A stretch of 61,013 nucleotides of DNA from Brevibacillus reuszeri (lineage in GTDB: Bacteria; Bacillota; Bacilli; Brevibacillales; Brevibacillaceae). Numbering within the stretch: the first letter of the stretch is position 1; every line of letters starts with the position of its first letter. Of this stretch, positions 41,992-50,482 are shown in pieces. A program made the translations under genes and the position numbers. Under the pieces are notes generated by a model. That model saw only the letters and a list, made by a program, of their open reading frames with translations, was not told the DNA's origin and ran no database searches. Location: contig NZ_LGIQ01000011.1 in NCBI RefSeq assembly GCF_001187725.1, positions 1,008,880 through 1,069,892 of the forward strand, written 5' to 3'.

Positions 41992-43365
41992 TTAATACCT
42001 CTTTCTTTTTGCAGAGGAAGGAATCAGCATTTCTTCCCGGTATTTGGCAACCGTGCGGCGGGAAATTTCGATCCCTTCCTCAAGCAGCATTTCTCCGAGC
42101 TTTTGATCGGACAAGGGACTTTTCCGATCCTCCTGCTCAATGAGCGCCTTGATCCGTCGCTTGACGCTCTCCGAAGAAGTTGCAGCCCCGCTTGATGTAG
42201 AGAGCGCCGAAGTGAAGAAGTATTTCAGCTCAAAAATTCCCCGTGGCGTCTGCACATACTTGTTGCTCGTAGCACGGCTAATCGTTGATTCATGCAAGCT
42301 GACCTGCTCAGCGATTTCCTTTTGCGTCATCGGCTTCAAATAATGTACTCCGCGGTCAAAGAAATCTTGCTGCATCTCTACGATTGCCTGTGTTACGCGC
42401 ATCAGGGTCATGCGGCGTTGCTCCAGGCTTTTGGCTAGCCACATCGCCGCATTCAGCTTTTCGTGGATAAACTGCTTTGCCTCTTCCTGGCTTTTTTGCT
42501 GGTTCAACATTTTTTCGTAAAAATGGTTAATTTTCAGTCGAGGAGTTGCAACATCATTAACGAGAACTACATATTCAGTTCCCACTTTTTCAACCGTCAC
42601 ATCAGGGATGACATATCGAGTCTCAGACTGGGAAAACGCTGCGCCGGGACGTGGATTAAGCGTGCGAACCAAATCAGCCATCGTTTGCACATCCTGTGGC
42701 GTGCAACCGACCTTATCGGCAATCCGCTGGTAGCGTTTGTCAGCGAGGTCCTGCAAATGGTATCGAACGACCTGGGTAATCTTTTCATCATCGAGGGCAA
42801 GATGCTCCAATTGCAAAAGCAGACATTCCTCCAGACTGCGCGCAGCCACACCTACTGGATCAAAATGCTGCAAAACGGAGAGCACATCCTCAATCTCAAG
42901 AAATTCAGCTCCCAGCGTTGTACTCGCTTCCTCCAGCGTAATTTCCAGATATCCCTTTTCATCCAGATTCCCGATCAGAAAGAGGGCGATTTGCTTTTGC
43001 AAGGGTGTAAAGCCTTTGACGTACCCTAGCTGGCGCTCCAGGTGTTCATACAAGGAATCAGAACCTTGCTGCACATAATCCAGTGGATTGTAAGTGCTTT
43101 CATTTTTTGCCACAGAATATTCACCTGAAGCACGATTTCCGACGATTTCTTTCCAATCAATTTCTGGTGCCGGCTTTTCTGTTTTGGTCGATGCTACCTC
43201 TCCCGCAGCTTCCAGATCAAAAACAGGATTTTCATTTGCCTGCTCCTGCAAGTAAGAGATCAGGTCTACTGCAGAGTACTGCAATATGGTAATTGCTTGA
43301 CGTAACTCTGGCGTCATCACTAACTTCAGCGTCTGTTCTTGATATAATCCCAGTCCCATGTTCAT
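41992..43365 (-). CDS. rpoN: RNA polymerase sigma-54 factor (RpoN/SigL)
   Basis: A 457-residue sigma-54. Region I is Gln/Leu-rich (MGLGLYQEQTLKLVMTPELRQAITILQ). The core-binding region and the HTH follow (MTQKEIAEQVSLHESTISRATSNKYVQTPRG), and the RpoN box ARRTVAKYREE appears here as SRRTVAKYREEM near the C-terminus. It directs polymerase to -24/-12 promoters, which need AAA+ activators. One such activator and a matching promoter lie at 18-19.5 kb. It precedes the glutaredoxin-like gene and cggR. Confidence 0.97.
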   Translation of the reverse strand: MNMGLGLYQEQTLKLVMTPELRQAITILQYSAVDLISYLQEQANENPVFDLEAAGEVASTKTEKPAPEIDWKEIVGNRASGEYSVAKNESTYNPLDYVQQGSDSLYEHLERQLGYVKGFTPLQKQIALFLIGNLDEKGYLEITLEEASTTLGAEFLEIEDVLSVLQHFDPVGVAARSLEECLLLQLEHLALDDEKITQVVRYHLQDLADKRYQRIADKVGCTPQDVQTMADLVRTLNPRPGAAFSQSETRYVIPDVTVEKVGTEYVVLVNDVATPRLKINHFYEKMLNQQKSQEEAKQFIHEKLNAAMWLAKSLEQRRMTLMRVTQAIVEMQQDFFDRGVHYLKPMTQKEIAEQVSLHESTISRATSNKYVQTPRGIFELKYFFTSALSTSSGAATSSESVKRRIKALIEQEDRKSPLSDQKLGEMLLEEGIEISRRTVAKYREEMLIPSSAKRKRY

Positions 43366-43477
43366 GAAGCTCGCCCCCTCTTCTCCCTAAATACCTCTGG
43401 TTGAATTCGCTCTACTTTCTATATTCTCATTATATTCGTTCTTGCTTGCAATTTTCCTGCCAATTATTGAATCAGGT

Positions 43478-43513
43478 ACAAAAAAAGTGATCTCGTCTCA
43501 TGCAAGATCACTT
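43478..43513 (-). terminator. terminator of siderophore operon 2
   Basis: Minus strand AAGTGATCT / AGATCACTT perfect 9-bp stem with an 11-nt loop, followed by TTTTTT, just past the last permease stop codon. Confidence 0.88.
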
Positions 43514-43527
43514 CGATAGGTGAACCC

Positions 43528-44568
43528 CTAAGCGCTACGACTTCTGTACAAGAGCAACATAAAGAATGGAGCTCCCACTGCTGCAGTAAAAACCCCTGCC
43601 GGAATATCCAAAGGAACAAATAGCGTGCGCGCTGCCAAATCAGCCAGCAGGACAAAAAATGCCCCCAGGATCGCTGACGCAGGTAACAAGCTGCCATAAC
43701 TGGAACCGACCAGCTTGCGGGCCATATGAGGGGCCATCAACCCGACAAAACCGATTCCACCTGCAATACCTACGGCCGCTGCTGCCAATGCTACGCTGAT
43801 CGCGATCAGCATGAGCCGCTTTCTTTCTACCGGGACCCCTACTCCTTTTGCCACATCATCTCCAAGCTCCTGAGCATTCAAGGTCCTCGCTTGAACCATG
43901 GTCATCACCAAAAAGATGAGGGTCCACGGAAGTAAACTAAGCACATGATTCCAGGAGCTCCCGTAAACGGTCCCGGACATCCAGCCCAAAGCCTGCGATG
44001 CGAGATACATCGGCCCTGAAATCATGAAATAGATCGTTAACGCTCCCATAGCCGTCGAGATGGATACACCGATCAGTGCAAAACGAAATGGTGACAGCCC
44101 ATGCTTCCAAGCCGTGACATAGGTTAAGGAAGCAGCAAAGAAACCACCTACCAATGCTACAAGCGGAAGCCAGTGAATACTGTATGTCCCATTTGAAAAA
44201 GCAATAAAAGCGACCGCCGCAGCCGTTGCCCCGCTTGTTGTACCTATCAAGTCAGGCGAAGCCAGCGGATTGCGAACAAGTGCCTGAAGGATCGAACCTG
44301 ATACAGCCAAGGAAGCTCCGACCAAAACAGCGACAACAATTCGCGGCAAGCGCAGTTGCAGGATGACTAGCTGATCCGAGCCTTCTCCTAAACCAACGAG
44401 TGATTTTAATACTTGCGACACGGGAATCCGAATGCTTCCCATACCGATGCTCACGACAATCGCCACTATCAAAAGGAGCGCCAAAATACAGATCACCGTT
44501 ACAGAACGTTTATCTACCCGAAACGAAAAGCGTGGTTTTTGACTGCGAATTACGGTATATCTATCCAT
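43528..44568 (-). CDS. FecCD-family iron-siderophore permease (system 2, second subunit)
   Basis: A 346-residue FecCD permease. Motifs: RLPRIVVAVLVGASLAVSGSILQALVRNPLASPDLIGT and GGIGFVGLMAPHMARKLVG. It overlaps the upstream permease gene by 8 bp and forms the channel with it. No ATPase gene follows; a terminator lies directly behind it. It is paralogous to the permease at 30313-31347. Confidence 0.93.
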   Translation of the reverse strand: MDRYTVIRSQKPRFSFRVDKRSVTVICILALLLIVAIVVSIGMGSIRIPVSQVLKSLVGLGEGSDQLVILQLRLPRIVVAVLVGASLAVSGSILQALVRNPLASPDLIGTTSGATAAAVAFIAFSNGTYSIHWLPLVALVGGFFAASLTYVTAWKHGLSPFRFALIGVSISTAMGALTIYFMISGPMYLASQALGWMSGTVYGSSWNHVLSLLPWTLIFLVMTMVQARTLNAQELGDDVAKGVGVPVERKRLMLIAISVALAAAAVGIAGGIGFVGLMAPHMARKLVGSSYGSLLPASAILGAFFVLLADLAARTLFVPLDIPAGVFTAAVGAPFFMLLLYRSRSA

Positions 44569-45571
44569 TCGTCTTCCTCCTCACAATCGCAATGACGAAC
44601 GGCACCCCGATCACAGCCGTAGCCACCCCTACGGGTACTTCCTTGGGCATCAGCAAAAAGCGTGAAATCAAATCAGCAACTACTAAAAAGATTGCCCCAA
44701 ACACAATGCTGTAAGGAATAATCCAGCGGTGATCGAAGCCCACAAAATACCTGACGATATGAGGAATAATGATGCCAACAAAACTGATCGGTCCTGCCAA
44801 AGCGACTGAACCACCAGCAAGAAGCACCACTACTGCCACTATCGCTGCCTTTACCCAGACAATTCTCTGGCCCAGGCTTTTGGCGACATCTTCACCCAAT
44901 GCCATCAAATTGAGCGTTCCTGCCATAAAGCCTGCGCAAATCCATCCACACAGCAAATATGGAACGATCATGACAGCATACTTTAAATCCCTGCCCGATA
45001 CTGAGCCGATCAGCCAATAAAGAGCTTCCTCCAGAGTCTTATTGTCTACCAGCATCAAAAGAGATGTTAAAGATGAAGCAAAAGCCGCAACTGCTGCCCC
45101 TGACAGTGTTACTTTTATCGGAGACATCCCGCCTCGACCAGCAGAGCCCAAAGCGTATACCAGCATCGCGGTAACGCCAGCACCAACAAAGCCCACCCAC
45201 ATCAGGTCAGCAAACGTAAAATTCGCTCCAAAGAAAAAAAGAGCAAGAATAATAAACAGCGCTGCCCCTGCATTGATCCCGAAAACAGAGGGAGAAGCTA
45301 GTGGATTGCGTGTAAGCGCTTGAAGAAGCACCCCGGCAACGGCTAGGCTTGCACCCACGATGGCAGCTGTGATAGCCCGAGGTACGCGTGTATTTTGAAT
45401 GATGAGATGCTCAGTGCTGCCATTAAAGCTGACATACGCCTCAATAGCAGTCTTTAGATTGAAATTTTGAAGGCCGTACAAAACACTCGCAATCATGGCG
45501 AGTCCGAGTATACAGACTCCAACGACCAGCACCACCAGTTTTTGATTCCGGCTGAGCAAGAAAGCTTCCAC
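44561..45571 (-). CDS. FecCD-family iron-siderophore permease (system 2, first subunit)
   Basis: A 336-residue FecCD permease starting at a GTG codon behind AGGGAATTGGC. Motifs: RVPRAITAAIVGASLAVAGVLLQALTRNPLASPSVFGI and GPISFVGIIIPHIVRYFVG. Its binding protein is encoded upstream on the same strand at 45923-46897, with a plus-strand tRNA-Arg gene and a hairpin (45655-45690) between them. It therefore probably depends on read-through or has a promoter of its own. Confidence 0.93.
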   Translation of the reverse strand: MEAFLLSRNQKLVVLVVGVCILGLAMIASVLYGLQNFNLKTAIEAYVSFNGSTEHLIIQNTRVPRAITAAIVGASLAVAGVLLQALTRNPLASPSVFGINAGAALFIILALFFFGANFTFADLMWVGFVGAGVTAMLVYALGSAGRGGMSPIKVTLSGAAVAAFASSLTSLLMLVDNKTLEEALYWLIGSVSGRDLKYAVMIVPYLLCGWICAGFMAGTLNLMALGEDVAKSLGQRIVWVKAAIVAVVVLLAGGSVALAGPISFVGIIIPHIVRYFVGFDHRWIIPYSIVFGAIFLVVADLISRFLLMPKEVPVGVATAVIGVPFVIAIVRRKTNG

Positions 45572-45654
45572 GCCAATTCCCTACTTTCCGTGATCGCATT
45601 GGTCTTCTCGCAGACATCGTCTAGTTCGTCTTGCCCATGACCCAGACACAGGTA

Positions 45655-45690
45655 AAAGGAGACGGTCAGCAGCTTGCAACCGCCTCCTTT
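45655..45690. terminator. hairpin between tRNA-Arg and the system 2 permeases
   Basis: AAAGGAGACGGT / ACCGCCTCCTTT stem (one mismatch) with TTTTTT on the plus strand and CTCCTTTTACC on the minus strand. On the minus strand it lies between the binding-protein and permease genes and could attenuate expression; on the plus strand no gene ends here. Confidence 0.55.
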
Positions 45691-45748
45691 TTTAGAGAAG
45701 GATTTCACATACAACATAAAAAACTTATAAACTCTACACTTTTTTCAT

Positions 45749-45777
45749 TTGCATATGCTTCTGTCCTGTCATATAAT
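45749..45777 (+). promoter_or_regulatory. sigma-A promoter of tRNA-Arg
   Basis: TTGCAT, a 17-nt spacer, then TATAAT (45772-45777), 18 bp upstream of the mature tRNA 5' end. Confidence 0.8.
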
Positions 45778-45795
45778 AAATTGGTATCCCATCAT

Positions 45796-45870
45796 ACGCC
45801 TGTAGCTCAGTGGATAGAGCAATGGTCTCCGGAACCATGTGCGGGGGTTCGATTCCCTTCAGGCGTACCA
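45796..45870 (+). tRNA. tRNA-Arg (anticodon CCG)
   Basis: 75 nt. Acceptor ACGCCTG pairs with CAGGCGT, then A and encoded CCA. D-arm GCTCAGTGGATAGAGC, anticodon stem ATGGT/ACCAT around CTCCGGA (anticodon CCG), T-loop TTCGATT. It has its own promoter and terminator and lies on the opposite strand inside siderophore operon 2. Confidence 0.96.
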
Positions 45871-45885
45871 TATAACAGACACGTG

Positions 45886-45912
45886 AGAACTGGTTGATGC
45901 CAGTTCTTTTTT
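45886..45912 (+). terminator. terminator of tRNA-Arg
   Basis: AGAACTGG-TTGATG-CCAGTTCT followed by TTTTT, 15 bp after the CCA end. Confidence 0.88.
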
Positions 45913-45922
45913 GTTGCCCTGT

Positions 45923-46897
45923 TTACAAAGAAATGTCCGCGAATCGCTTCTCGATATCCTTCACCATCAATTTAGCCGCTTCAATACCGCCCGCCGTGTT
46001 CCAAATGGCTTCATCTACTTGATAGGTATGTCCTTTTTGCGTCACCTTCAGATTTTTAGCAAGCGGGTCACTCAACCATTCCGTGGCTGTCTTCGTTGCT
46101 CCGGTATCACCATCACGATCTGAAGCGAAGTAGAAAAATACATCTCCATCCAACACGTTCATTTGTTCTTTCGCGATGTCCTCAGAGAATTTTTCCTGAT
46201 CCTGTGCTTTCGGGCGAGCAAATCCGAGCTTGTCCAAAATCACACCTGCGAAATTTTGCTTGTAGTATACACGAACCTTATTTGGCTGAATGCGTGCCAG
46301 GGAAATCTCCATTTTTGTCTTATCGCCCAATTTCGCTTTTGTATCCTCAATCAGCTTGTTAAAATCGGCGATAACCTTGGCTCCCTCTTCCTCCTTGTTC
46401 ACTGCGCGTGCATACAATTCGAAGTTCTCAATCATGCTGTCACCCAGATTTTCCGTGAAAACGGTCGGTGCGATGGATGAGAGCTGCGCATAAATCTTCT
46501 CTTGACGTACTTTGGTGCCAAGAATTAAATCGGGCTTCAGACTGGCAATCAGCTCGATGTTTGGCTGCACTTCATCACCGACGACCTCGACACCACTCAT
46601 TTGATCCTTGATATGATCAAACCACGGCTCGCCAATCCATGACTTCACTGCACCTACTGGCTTTATTCCCAGAGCTAGCAAGCTCTCTGTTCCTTGATTG
46701 GTCAACACAACGATTCTTTGCGGCGTACCTTTTATGATCGTCTCTCCCATTGCGTGGGTAACCGTCATTGTCTGCTCTGCTTGCGGTTGATTCGCCTCTG
46801 GCTTTGAGGCAGCTCCATCATTGCCGCATGCTGACACCAGAAGTGATACCACCATCAACAAAAGCAAAGACAAAGACATTTTTCCTTTTTTCAACAA
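45923..46897 (-). CDS. iron-siderophore ABC transporter substrate-binding lipoprotein (system 2)
   Basis: A 324-residue lipoprotein with lipobox LVSAC (Cys24). It starts at one of two tandem TTG codons (46897/46894) behind GGGGAG. The class III binding-protein fold shares GTPQRIVVLTNQGTESLLALGIKPVGAVKSW and KPDLILGTKVRQEKIYAQLSSIAPTVF with the system 1 protein, so the two are paralogues. A near-consensus Fur box lies upstream. It should deliver a ferri-siderophore to the permeases at 43528-45571. Confidence 0.93.
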   Translation of the reverse strand: MLKKGKMSLSLLLLMVVSLLVSACGNDGAASKPEANQPQAEQTMTVTHAMGETIIKGTPQRIVVLTNQGTESLLALGIKPVGAVKSWIGEPWFDHIKDQMSGVEVVGDEVQPNIELIASLKPDLILGTKVRQEKIYAQLSSIAPTVFTENLGDSMIENFELYARAVNKEEEGAKVIADFNKLIEDTKAKLGDKTKMEISLARIQPNKVRVYYKQNFAGVILDKLGFARPKAQDQEKFSEDIAKEQMNVLDGDVFFYFASDRDGDTGATKTATEWLSDPLAKNLKVTQKGHTYQVDEAIWNTAGGIEAAKLMVKDIEKRFADISL

Positions 46898-46929
46898 ACG
46901 ATTTTCTCCCCTTTTCGGAACTTTTTATC

Positions 46930-46948
46930 GATAACGAATATCATTATC
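46930..46948. promoter_or_regulatory. Fur box upstream of siderophore system 2
   Basis: GATAACGAATATCATTATC agrees with the classical 19-bp Fur box at 16 of 19 positions. It lies 33 bp upstream of the binding-protein start, in promoter position. Confidence 0.78.
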
Positions 46949-47032
46949 AATGAATGAGGGATGAAAAGACACTCGTCTATACATCTGCCTCTCCTTACAC
47001 TTATTCTCCCGATGCGCATCTGGCAGATCAAA

Positions 47033-47048
47033 TGTTACAATTGTAACA
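47033..47048. promoter_or_regulatory. perfect 16-bp palindrome, candidate TetR operator
   Basis: TGTTACAATTGTAACA is a perfect palindrome about 75 bp upstream of the TetR-family gene, between it and the divergent siderophore-binding-protein gene. Size and symmetry suit a TetR dimer. Confidence 0.6.
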
Positions 47049-47118
47049 CTAATATAGATTTCTTTGTTTTTCAAATGAATTCAGGAAAACTACGCCCAAA
47101 ATAGACAAATGCGAGGAT

Positions 47119-47700
47119 GTGTCACGTTTGCAACATACTCTAGCCCCTCGTTCGCTACAGTCACGGGAATGGATCATTCTTGCCTTGATCCAGCTCATGG
47201 AAAAGAAAGCGTACTCGCTAATTTCTATCACCGAAATTACACGAAAAGCCGGACTCGCCCGCCAAACCTTTTATCGCAACTACCAAGATAAAGACGATGT
47301 TTTGTTTGAGTATTTATGTAATCAGTATGAAACGTACTGGTATGTATCTCCTGAGCAAAGTGCTTTAGGCAAAGAGATGCTGATTTCGCTTTTTCACATG
47401 TGGAAGGAACAAGCTCCCCCGTCTTTGCTTGAAAATATATGGAATGGCGATCGTAAAATCAGACAAATCATTTTTAGAAGCGTAGAGCACTACATTCAAA
47501 AGCTTTACCATGGGGGATCTGACGAGGAAGAGAGAGCAGAGCAGGCAAGACTTCGCTATTATGCTCTGAGATCATTGGCGTCCACTCTGCACGTTCTACT
47601 GATCGAATGGACAATCCGTTTTTTTCAAGAATCACCAGAAGAAATGGGCACGATTTCTTACGAATTGACAAGCTCCATGAGAGAATTTCTTCGTGGATGA
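47119..47700 (+). CDS. TetR-family transcriptional regulator
   Basis: A 193-residue regulator. N-terminal HTH ISITEITRKAGLARQTFYRNYQDKDDVLFEYL is the classic TetR DNA-binding segment. The helical C-terminal ligand domain is divergent. The start is either GTG at 47119 or TTG at 47128; GAGG at 47113 suits the TTG better (11 nt against 2 nt spacing). It is divergent from siderophore-binding protein 2, with the palindrome at 47033-47048 between them, so it may control itself and the iron system in addition to Fur. Ligand unknown. Confidence 0.9.
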   Translation: MSRLQHTLAPRSLQSREWIILALIQLMEKKAYSLISITEITRKAGLARQTFYRNYQDKDDVLFEYLCNQYETYWYVSPEQSALGKEMLISLFHMWKEQAPPSLLENIWNGDRKIRQIIFRSVEHYIQKLYHGGSDEEERAEQARLRYYALRSLASTLHVLLIEWTIRFFQESPEEMGTISYELTSSMREFLRG

Positions 47701-47723
47701 GCTTTTCACTCGAAAAGTACAAA

Positions 47724-47752
47724 GCCTGCGAAGCCATTTCTTCTTCGCAGGC
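47724..47752 (-). terminator. hairpin between tetR and the small membrane protein gene
   Basis: GCCTGCGAAG / TTCGCAGGC stem of at least 9 bp; on the minus strand it continues TTTGTACTTTT. It probably terminates the 51-codon gene. Confidence 0.65.
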
Positions 47753-47777
47753 GGTTATCGCGCTATCGTTTCAAAGC

Positions 47778-47933
47778 TTATTGATCGGTTTCTTTTTTGT
47801 TTGGATCAGGTAGTGGCTTTATCGGATCAATAACATCTGGTTTTCGGCCATATGCTTTGTTCGTCACTACAATCGTAATCCCGATAATTAAGACGAACAT
47901 GATAACCACCGCGATAATAAAGCCTGTTGTCAT
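47778..47933 (-). CDS. small single-TM protein (51 aa)
   Basis: A short gene with a strong ribosome site (GGAGGTACAAATC) and ATG at 47933. The product has one N-terminal TM helix (FIIAVVIMFVLIIGITIVVT) and a polar tail ending KPLPDPNKKETDQ. A hairpin terminator follows. The good start signal, coherent TM helix and terminator support a real gene. I do not recognise the family. Confidence 0.7.
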   Translation of the reverse strand: MTTGFIIAVVIMFVLIIGITIVVTNKAYGRKPDVIDPIKPLPDPNKKETDQ

Positions 47934-48143
47934 GATTTGTACCTCCGTCTTCCTTTACTCTCCCCATTATAGCGTATTCTCCCAATCATTTTAAACCTTG
48001 TTTCCACTTCCATTCTTCCGAACAATACCCAATAATTTACTTTTTTAGGCTAACTGATAGGAATTTGCCTTCTTTTGGCGAATAAGTACGAATTGCGTCA
48101 CACTACTTTGTTTACACAAAACTATCAAGGCAGGGGACACACG

Positions 48144-50000
48144 ATGGCCAAACCCAAAACCCCTTACTCATGGAAAAAGAAGCGTTCAAAAAAGAAAAGC
48201 ATGAATCGCATCATCACAGATCAAATCCTGAAAGCTTTTTTCCATTACACGACAGATACCATCTCCATTAGTGATATGGATGGCGATATCATTCTCGTCA
48301 ATCAGGCATTCGAAAATTATTATGGCTGGTCTATGGAAGAGGTGCACCAATCACCCTCCTGCTTTATTCCCGATGATCTCATCATCGAGACCAGGCAGCT
48401 TTTCGAGGCAGTCAGGAGTATGGGGGTTCACATCACCAATTATGAAACCATTCGTAAGCGAAAAGACGGTACTCTGATCGATGTGACATTATCAGCAACG
48501 CCGATCGTGAACGAAGAAGGTACGATTATAGGAGCATCCTGCATCACCCGCGATATTACGGACCGCAAGAAAACAGAAGAAGCACTCAAAGCAACAGAAG
48601 CCAAATATCGGCTTTTGATTGACCATACCCAAGACATCGTTTCCATTTACGATGAAACCTTAAAGCTGATATATGTCTCCCCTTCTATTGAGCAGCAACT
48701 CGGCTATTTGCCTGAAGAGTACACTTCGCTGACAGGATTGGATATTTTGCACCCAGAAGACCAGCCCCTACTTCTCGCCAAACAACAAGAAATTCTTGAT
48801 ACCAAGCAGCCCCTTCAGTTTGAAGCAAGAGTCCAGGACAAGGACGGCAGGTGGATTTCATTTGAAATCCGTGGCATTCCTTTTGTGAACGACTCCGGTA
48901 CCGTACAGAATATTATGCTCGTCTCACGAAATGTCATGGAACGGAAGCATTCGGAAGCAGCCTTATTGAAAAGTGAAGAAAAGCACCGTATCATCGCGGA
49001 GCATACCGATGACTTCATCATGATTACCGATATCAATGGGGATGTCGTGTATCTCTCTCCTTCCCATGAGCGGATTCACGGGAATCGAAAGCAATCTGGC
49101 ATCGTTACTCTTATCGATGTTCATACTGATGATCGTCCTCTTGTTGTTGAGCATTTCAAAAAGCTTCTCGCTACCAAAGAGCCTCAGACATGTGAGTTCC
49201 GCTACCACTGTGTCGATGGAAGCATGATTGTTCTTGAATCAAAAGGTGTCCCGATTTTCTCCCCAACTGGCGAATGTGATGGATTTATTATTGTTTCTCG
49301 CGATATTACGGAAAGACGCAATAACGAGGATTTGCTGCGCAAAACGGAAAAGCTGTCCATGATTGGTGAGCTTGCTGCCGGTATCGCCCATGAAATCCGC
49401 AACCCGCTCACTGCTTTAAAAGGCTTTGTCCAGCTGCTATACCCGACTTTGAATGATAAAAAGATGTATGCCGATATCATGCTATCCGAGCTGGAGCGCA
49501 TCAATTTTATCGTAAGCGAGCTTCTCGTACTGGCTAAGCCACAGAACGTGCAAATCAGGCATCTTTCTTTGGTAGGCTTGCTGGAAAATGTCCTCGCACT
49601 CTTGGCTTCCGAGGCAAATTTGAAAAATATACATTTTCATACCTCTTTCCCCGAGGCACCGATAATCGCCGGGGAAGAGATTCAGCTCAAGCAGGTTTTT
49701 CTGAACATCATCAAAAACTCCATCGAAGCAATTGCTGGGCAGGGTGAGATTCACGTTTCCACACGCTTGCTGGCCTCCAATCAGGTGATCGTCCGACTAG
49801 CCGACAACGGCTGTGGTATCTCCGAAGACATTATGCCAAGGCTAGGCGAGCCATTCTTTACAACCAAGGAGAATGGAACAGGGTTAGGACTCATGATCAG
49901 CTCCAAAATCATTAAAGACCACCATGGAAGCCTTCATATTTCCAGCCATAAAGAAGAAGGCACTGTCATTGAAATTACCTTGCCGATTGTCAGGCGGTAA
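48144..50000 (+). CDS. cytosolic PAS-PAS-PAS sensor histidine kinase (sporulation-kinase type)
   Basis: A 618-residue kinase started at the ATG at 48144 behind AGGGGAC. After a Lys-rich N-terminus come three PAS/PAC modules (about residues 30-145, 150-265 and 275-395; each ends with a xSRDITERxxxE-like PAC motif), then HisKA with phospho-acceptor His in AAGIAHEIRNPLTALKGF (about 410) and a HATPase_c domain (NIIKNSIEAI; DNGCGISED; GTGLGLMISSKI). There is no TM helix. This architecture matches the Bacillus Kin kinases that feed the Spo0F-Spo0B-Spo0A phosphorelay. No response regulator is adjacent, which also fits. Confidence 0.9.
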   Translation: MAKPKTPYSWKKKRSKKKSMNRIITDQILKAFFHYTTDTISISDMDGDIILVNQAFENYYGWSMEEVHQSPSCFIPDDLIIETRQLFEAVRSMGVHITNYETIRKRKDGTLIDVTLSATPIVNEEGTIIGASCITRDITDRKKTEEALKATEAKYRLLIDHTQDIVSIYDETLKLIYVSPSIEQQLGYLPEEYTSLTGLDILHPEDQPLLLAKQQEILDTKQPLQFEARVQDKDGRWISFEIRGIPFVNDSGTVQNIMLVSRNVMERKHSEAALLKSEEKHRIIAEHTDDFIMITDINGDVVYLSPSHERIHGNRKQSGIVTLIDVHTDDRPLVVEHFKKLLATKEPQTCEFRYHCVDGSMIVLESKGVPIFSPTGECDGFIIVSRDITERRNNEDLLRKTEKLSMIGELAAGIAHEIRNPLTALKGFVQLLYPTLNDKKMYADIMLSELERINFIVSELLVLAKPQNVQIRHLSLVGLLENVLALLASEANLKNIHFHTSFPEAPIIAGEEIQLKQVFLNIIKNSIEAIAGQGEIHVSTRLLASNQVIVRLADNGCGISEDIMPRLGEPFFTTKENGTGLGLMISSKIIKDHHGSLHISSHKEEGTVIEITLPIVRR

Positions 50001-50051
50001 AATGGGCCATCCTAAAAGGGCGAGATGACAAAATGCTAATGGAGGTATCAG

Positions 50052-50189
50052 ATGGATTTTACGAAAATGAGTACGAGCGAGTTCGTCGCCAAGATCCACG
50101 AAGCCCAAGCCAAGGACCTCAAAAACAAGCAGCATCAAGGCTTAGGACATCCTGAGAAAAACTTGCCTACCAAGCACGGCATTCGCTAA
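50052..50189 (+). CDS. small DUF4023-like protein (45 aa)
   Basis: A 45-residue soluble, charged protein with a strong ribosome site (ATGGAGGTATCAG). The pattern EFVAKIHEAQAKDLKNKQHQGLGHPEKNLPTKH resembles the short DUF4023 family of Bacillales (F..K..E.Q.KD..NK..QG.G.P...LP.K). Function unknown. It lies 51 bp after the PAS kinase on the same strand and is followed by a terminator, so it may be cotranscribed. Confidence 0.75.
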   Translation: MDFTKMSTSEFVAKIHEAQAKDLKNKQHQGLGHPEKNLPTKHGIR

Positions 50190-50197
50190 TGCATGTA

Positions 50198-50235
50198 AGC
50201 CCATCCGCGAGCCTCTCTCTCTGGTGGGCTTTTTT
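50198..50235 (+). terminator. terminator of the kinase/DUF4023-like unit
   Basis: AGCCCA / TGGGCT stem with a 21-nt loop, then TTTTTT. Confidence 0.7.
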
Positions 50236-50244
50236 ACTGGCTGC

Positions 50245-50280
50245 TTAAAAGGAATGCCCTGGAGAATCATTCCCCAGGGC
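50245..50280 (-). terminator. terminator of the 39-codon gene
   Basis: Minus strand GCCCTGG / CCAGGGC stem (7 bp, extended by GAA/TTC), then ATTCCTTTT. Confidence 0.6.
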
Positions 50281-50289
50281 TTTACGTCG

Positions 50290-50409
50290 TTATTGTGGAT
50301 CTTGCTTGTTCAAATTGCGGTCGCGCTCTGATTTTTGCTTTTGGCTCCCTTGTGTCTTGCTACTGTGACCCTTGTTTCCGCCGTTTTTTGTATTTTGATT
50401 GTTTGACAT
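50290..50409 (-). CDS. small hydrophilic protein (39 aa)
   Basis: ATG at 50409 behind GGAAGGG. The product is very polar (Asn, Lys, Gln and Ser rich: SNNQNTKNGGNKGHSS, then KQKSERDRNLNKQ) with no hydrophobic segment, resembling minor SASP-like or other spore-former small proteins in composition only. A terminator hairpin follows. It is too short for a family call. Confidence 0.55.
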   Translation of the reverse strand: MSNNQNTKNGGNKGHSSKTQGSQKQKSERDRNLNKQDPQ

Positions 50410-50482
50410 GCGAATCCCTTCCTTTGTTTGCTGGTCTTCACGCCAAACGTAGTATGTCCCAAACGGCCATCAGGAAACCTGA

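Noticed and set aside
45655..45690. Riboswitch or T-box leader upstream of the permease genes
   Set aside because: Only a simple hairpin is present, without specifier loop, T-box sequence or a conserved aptamer core.
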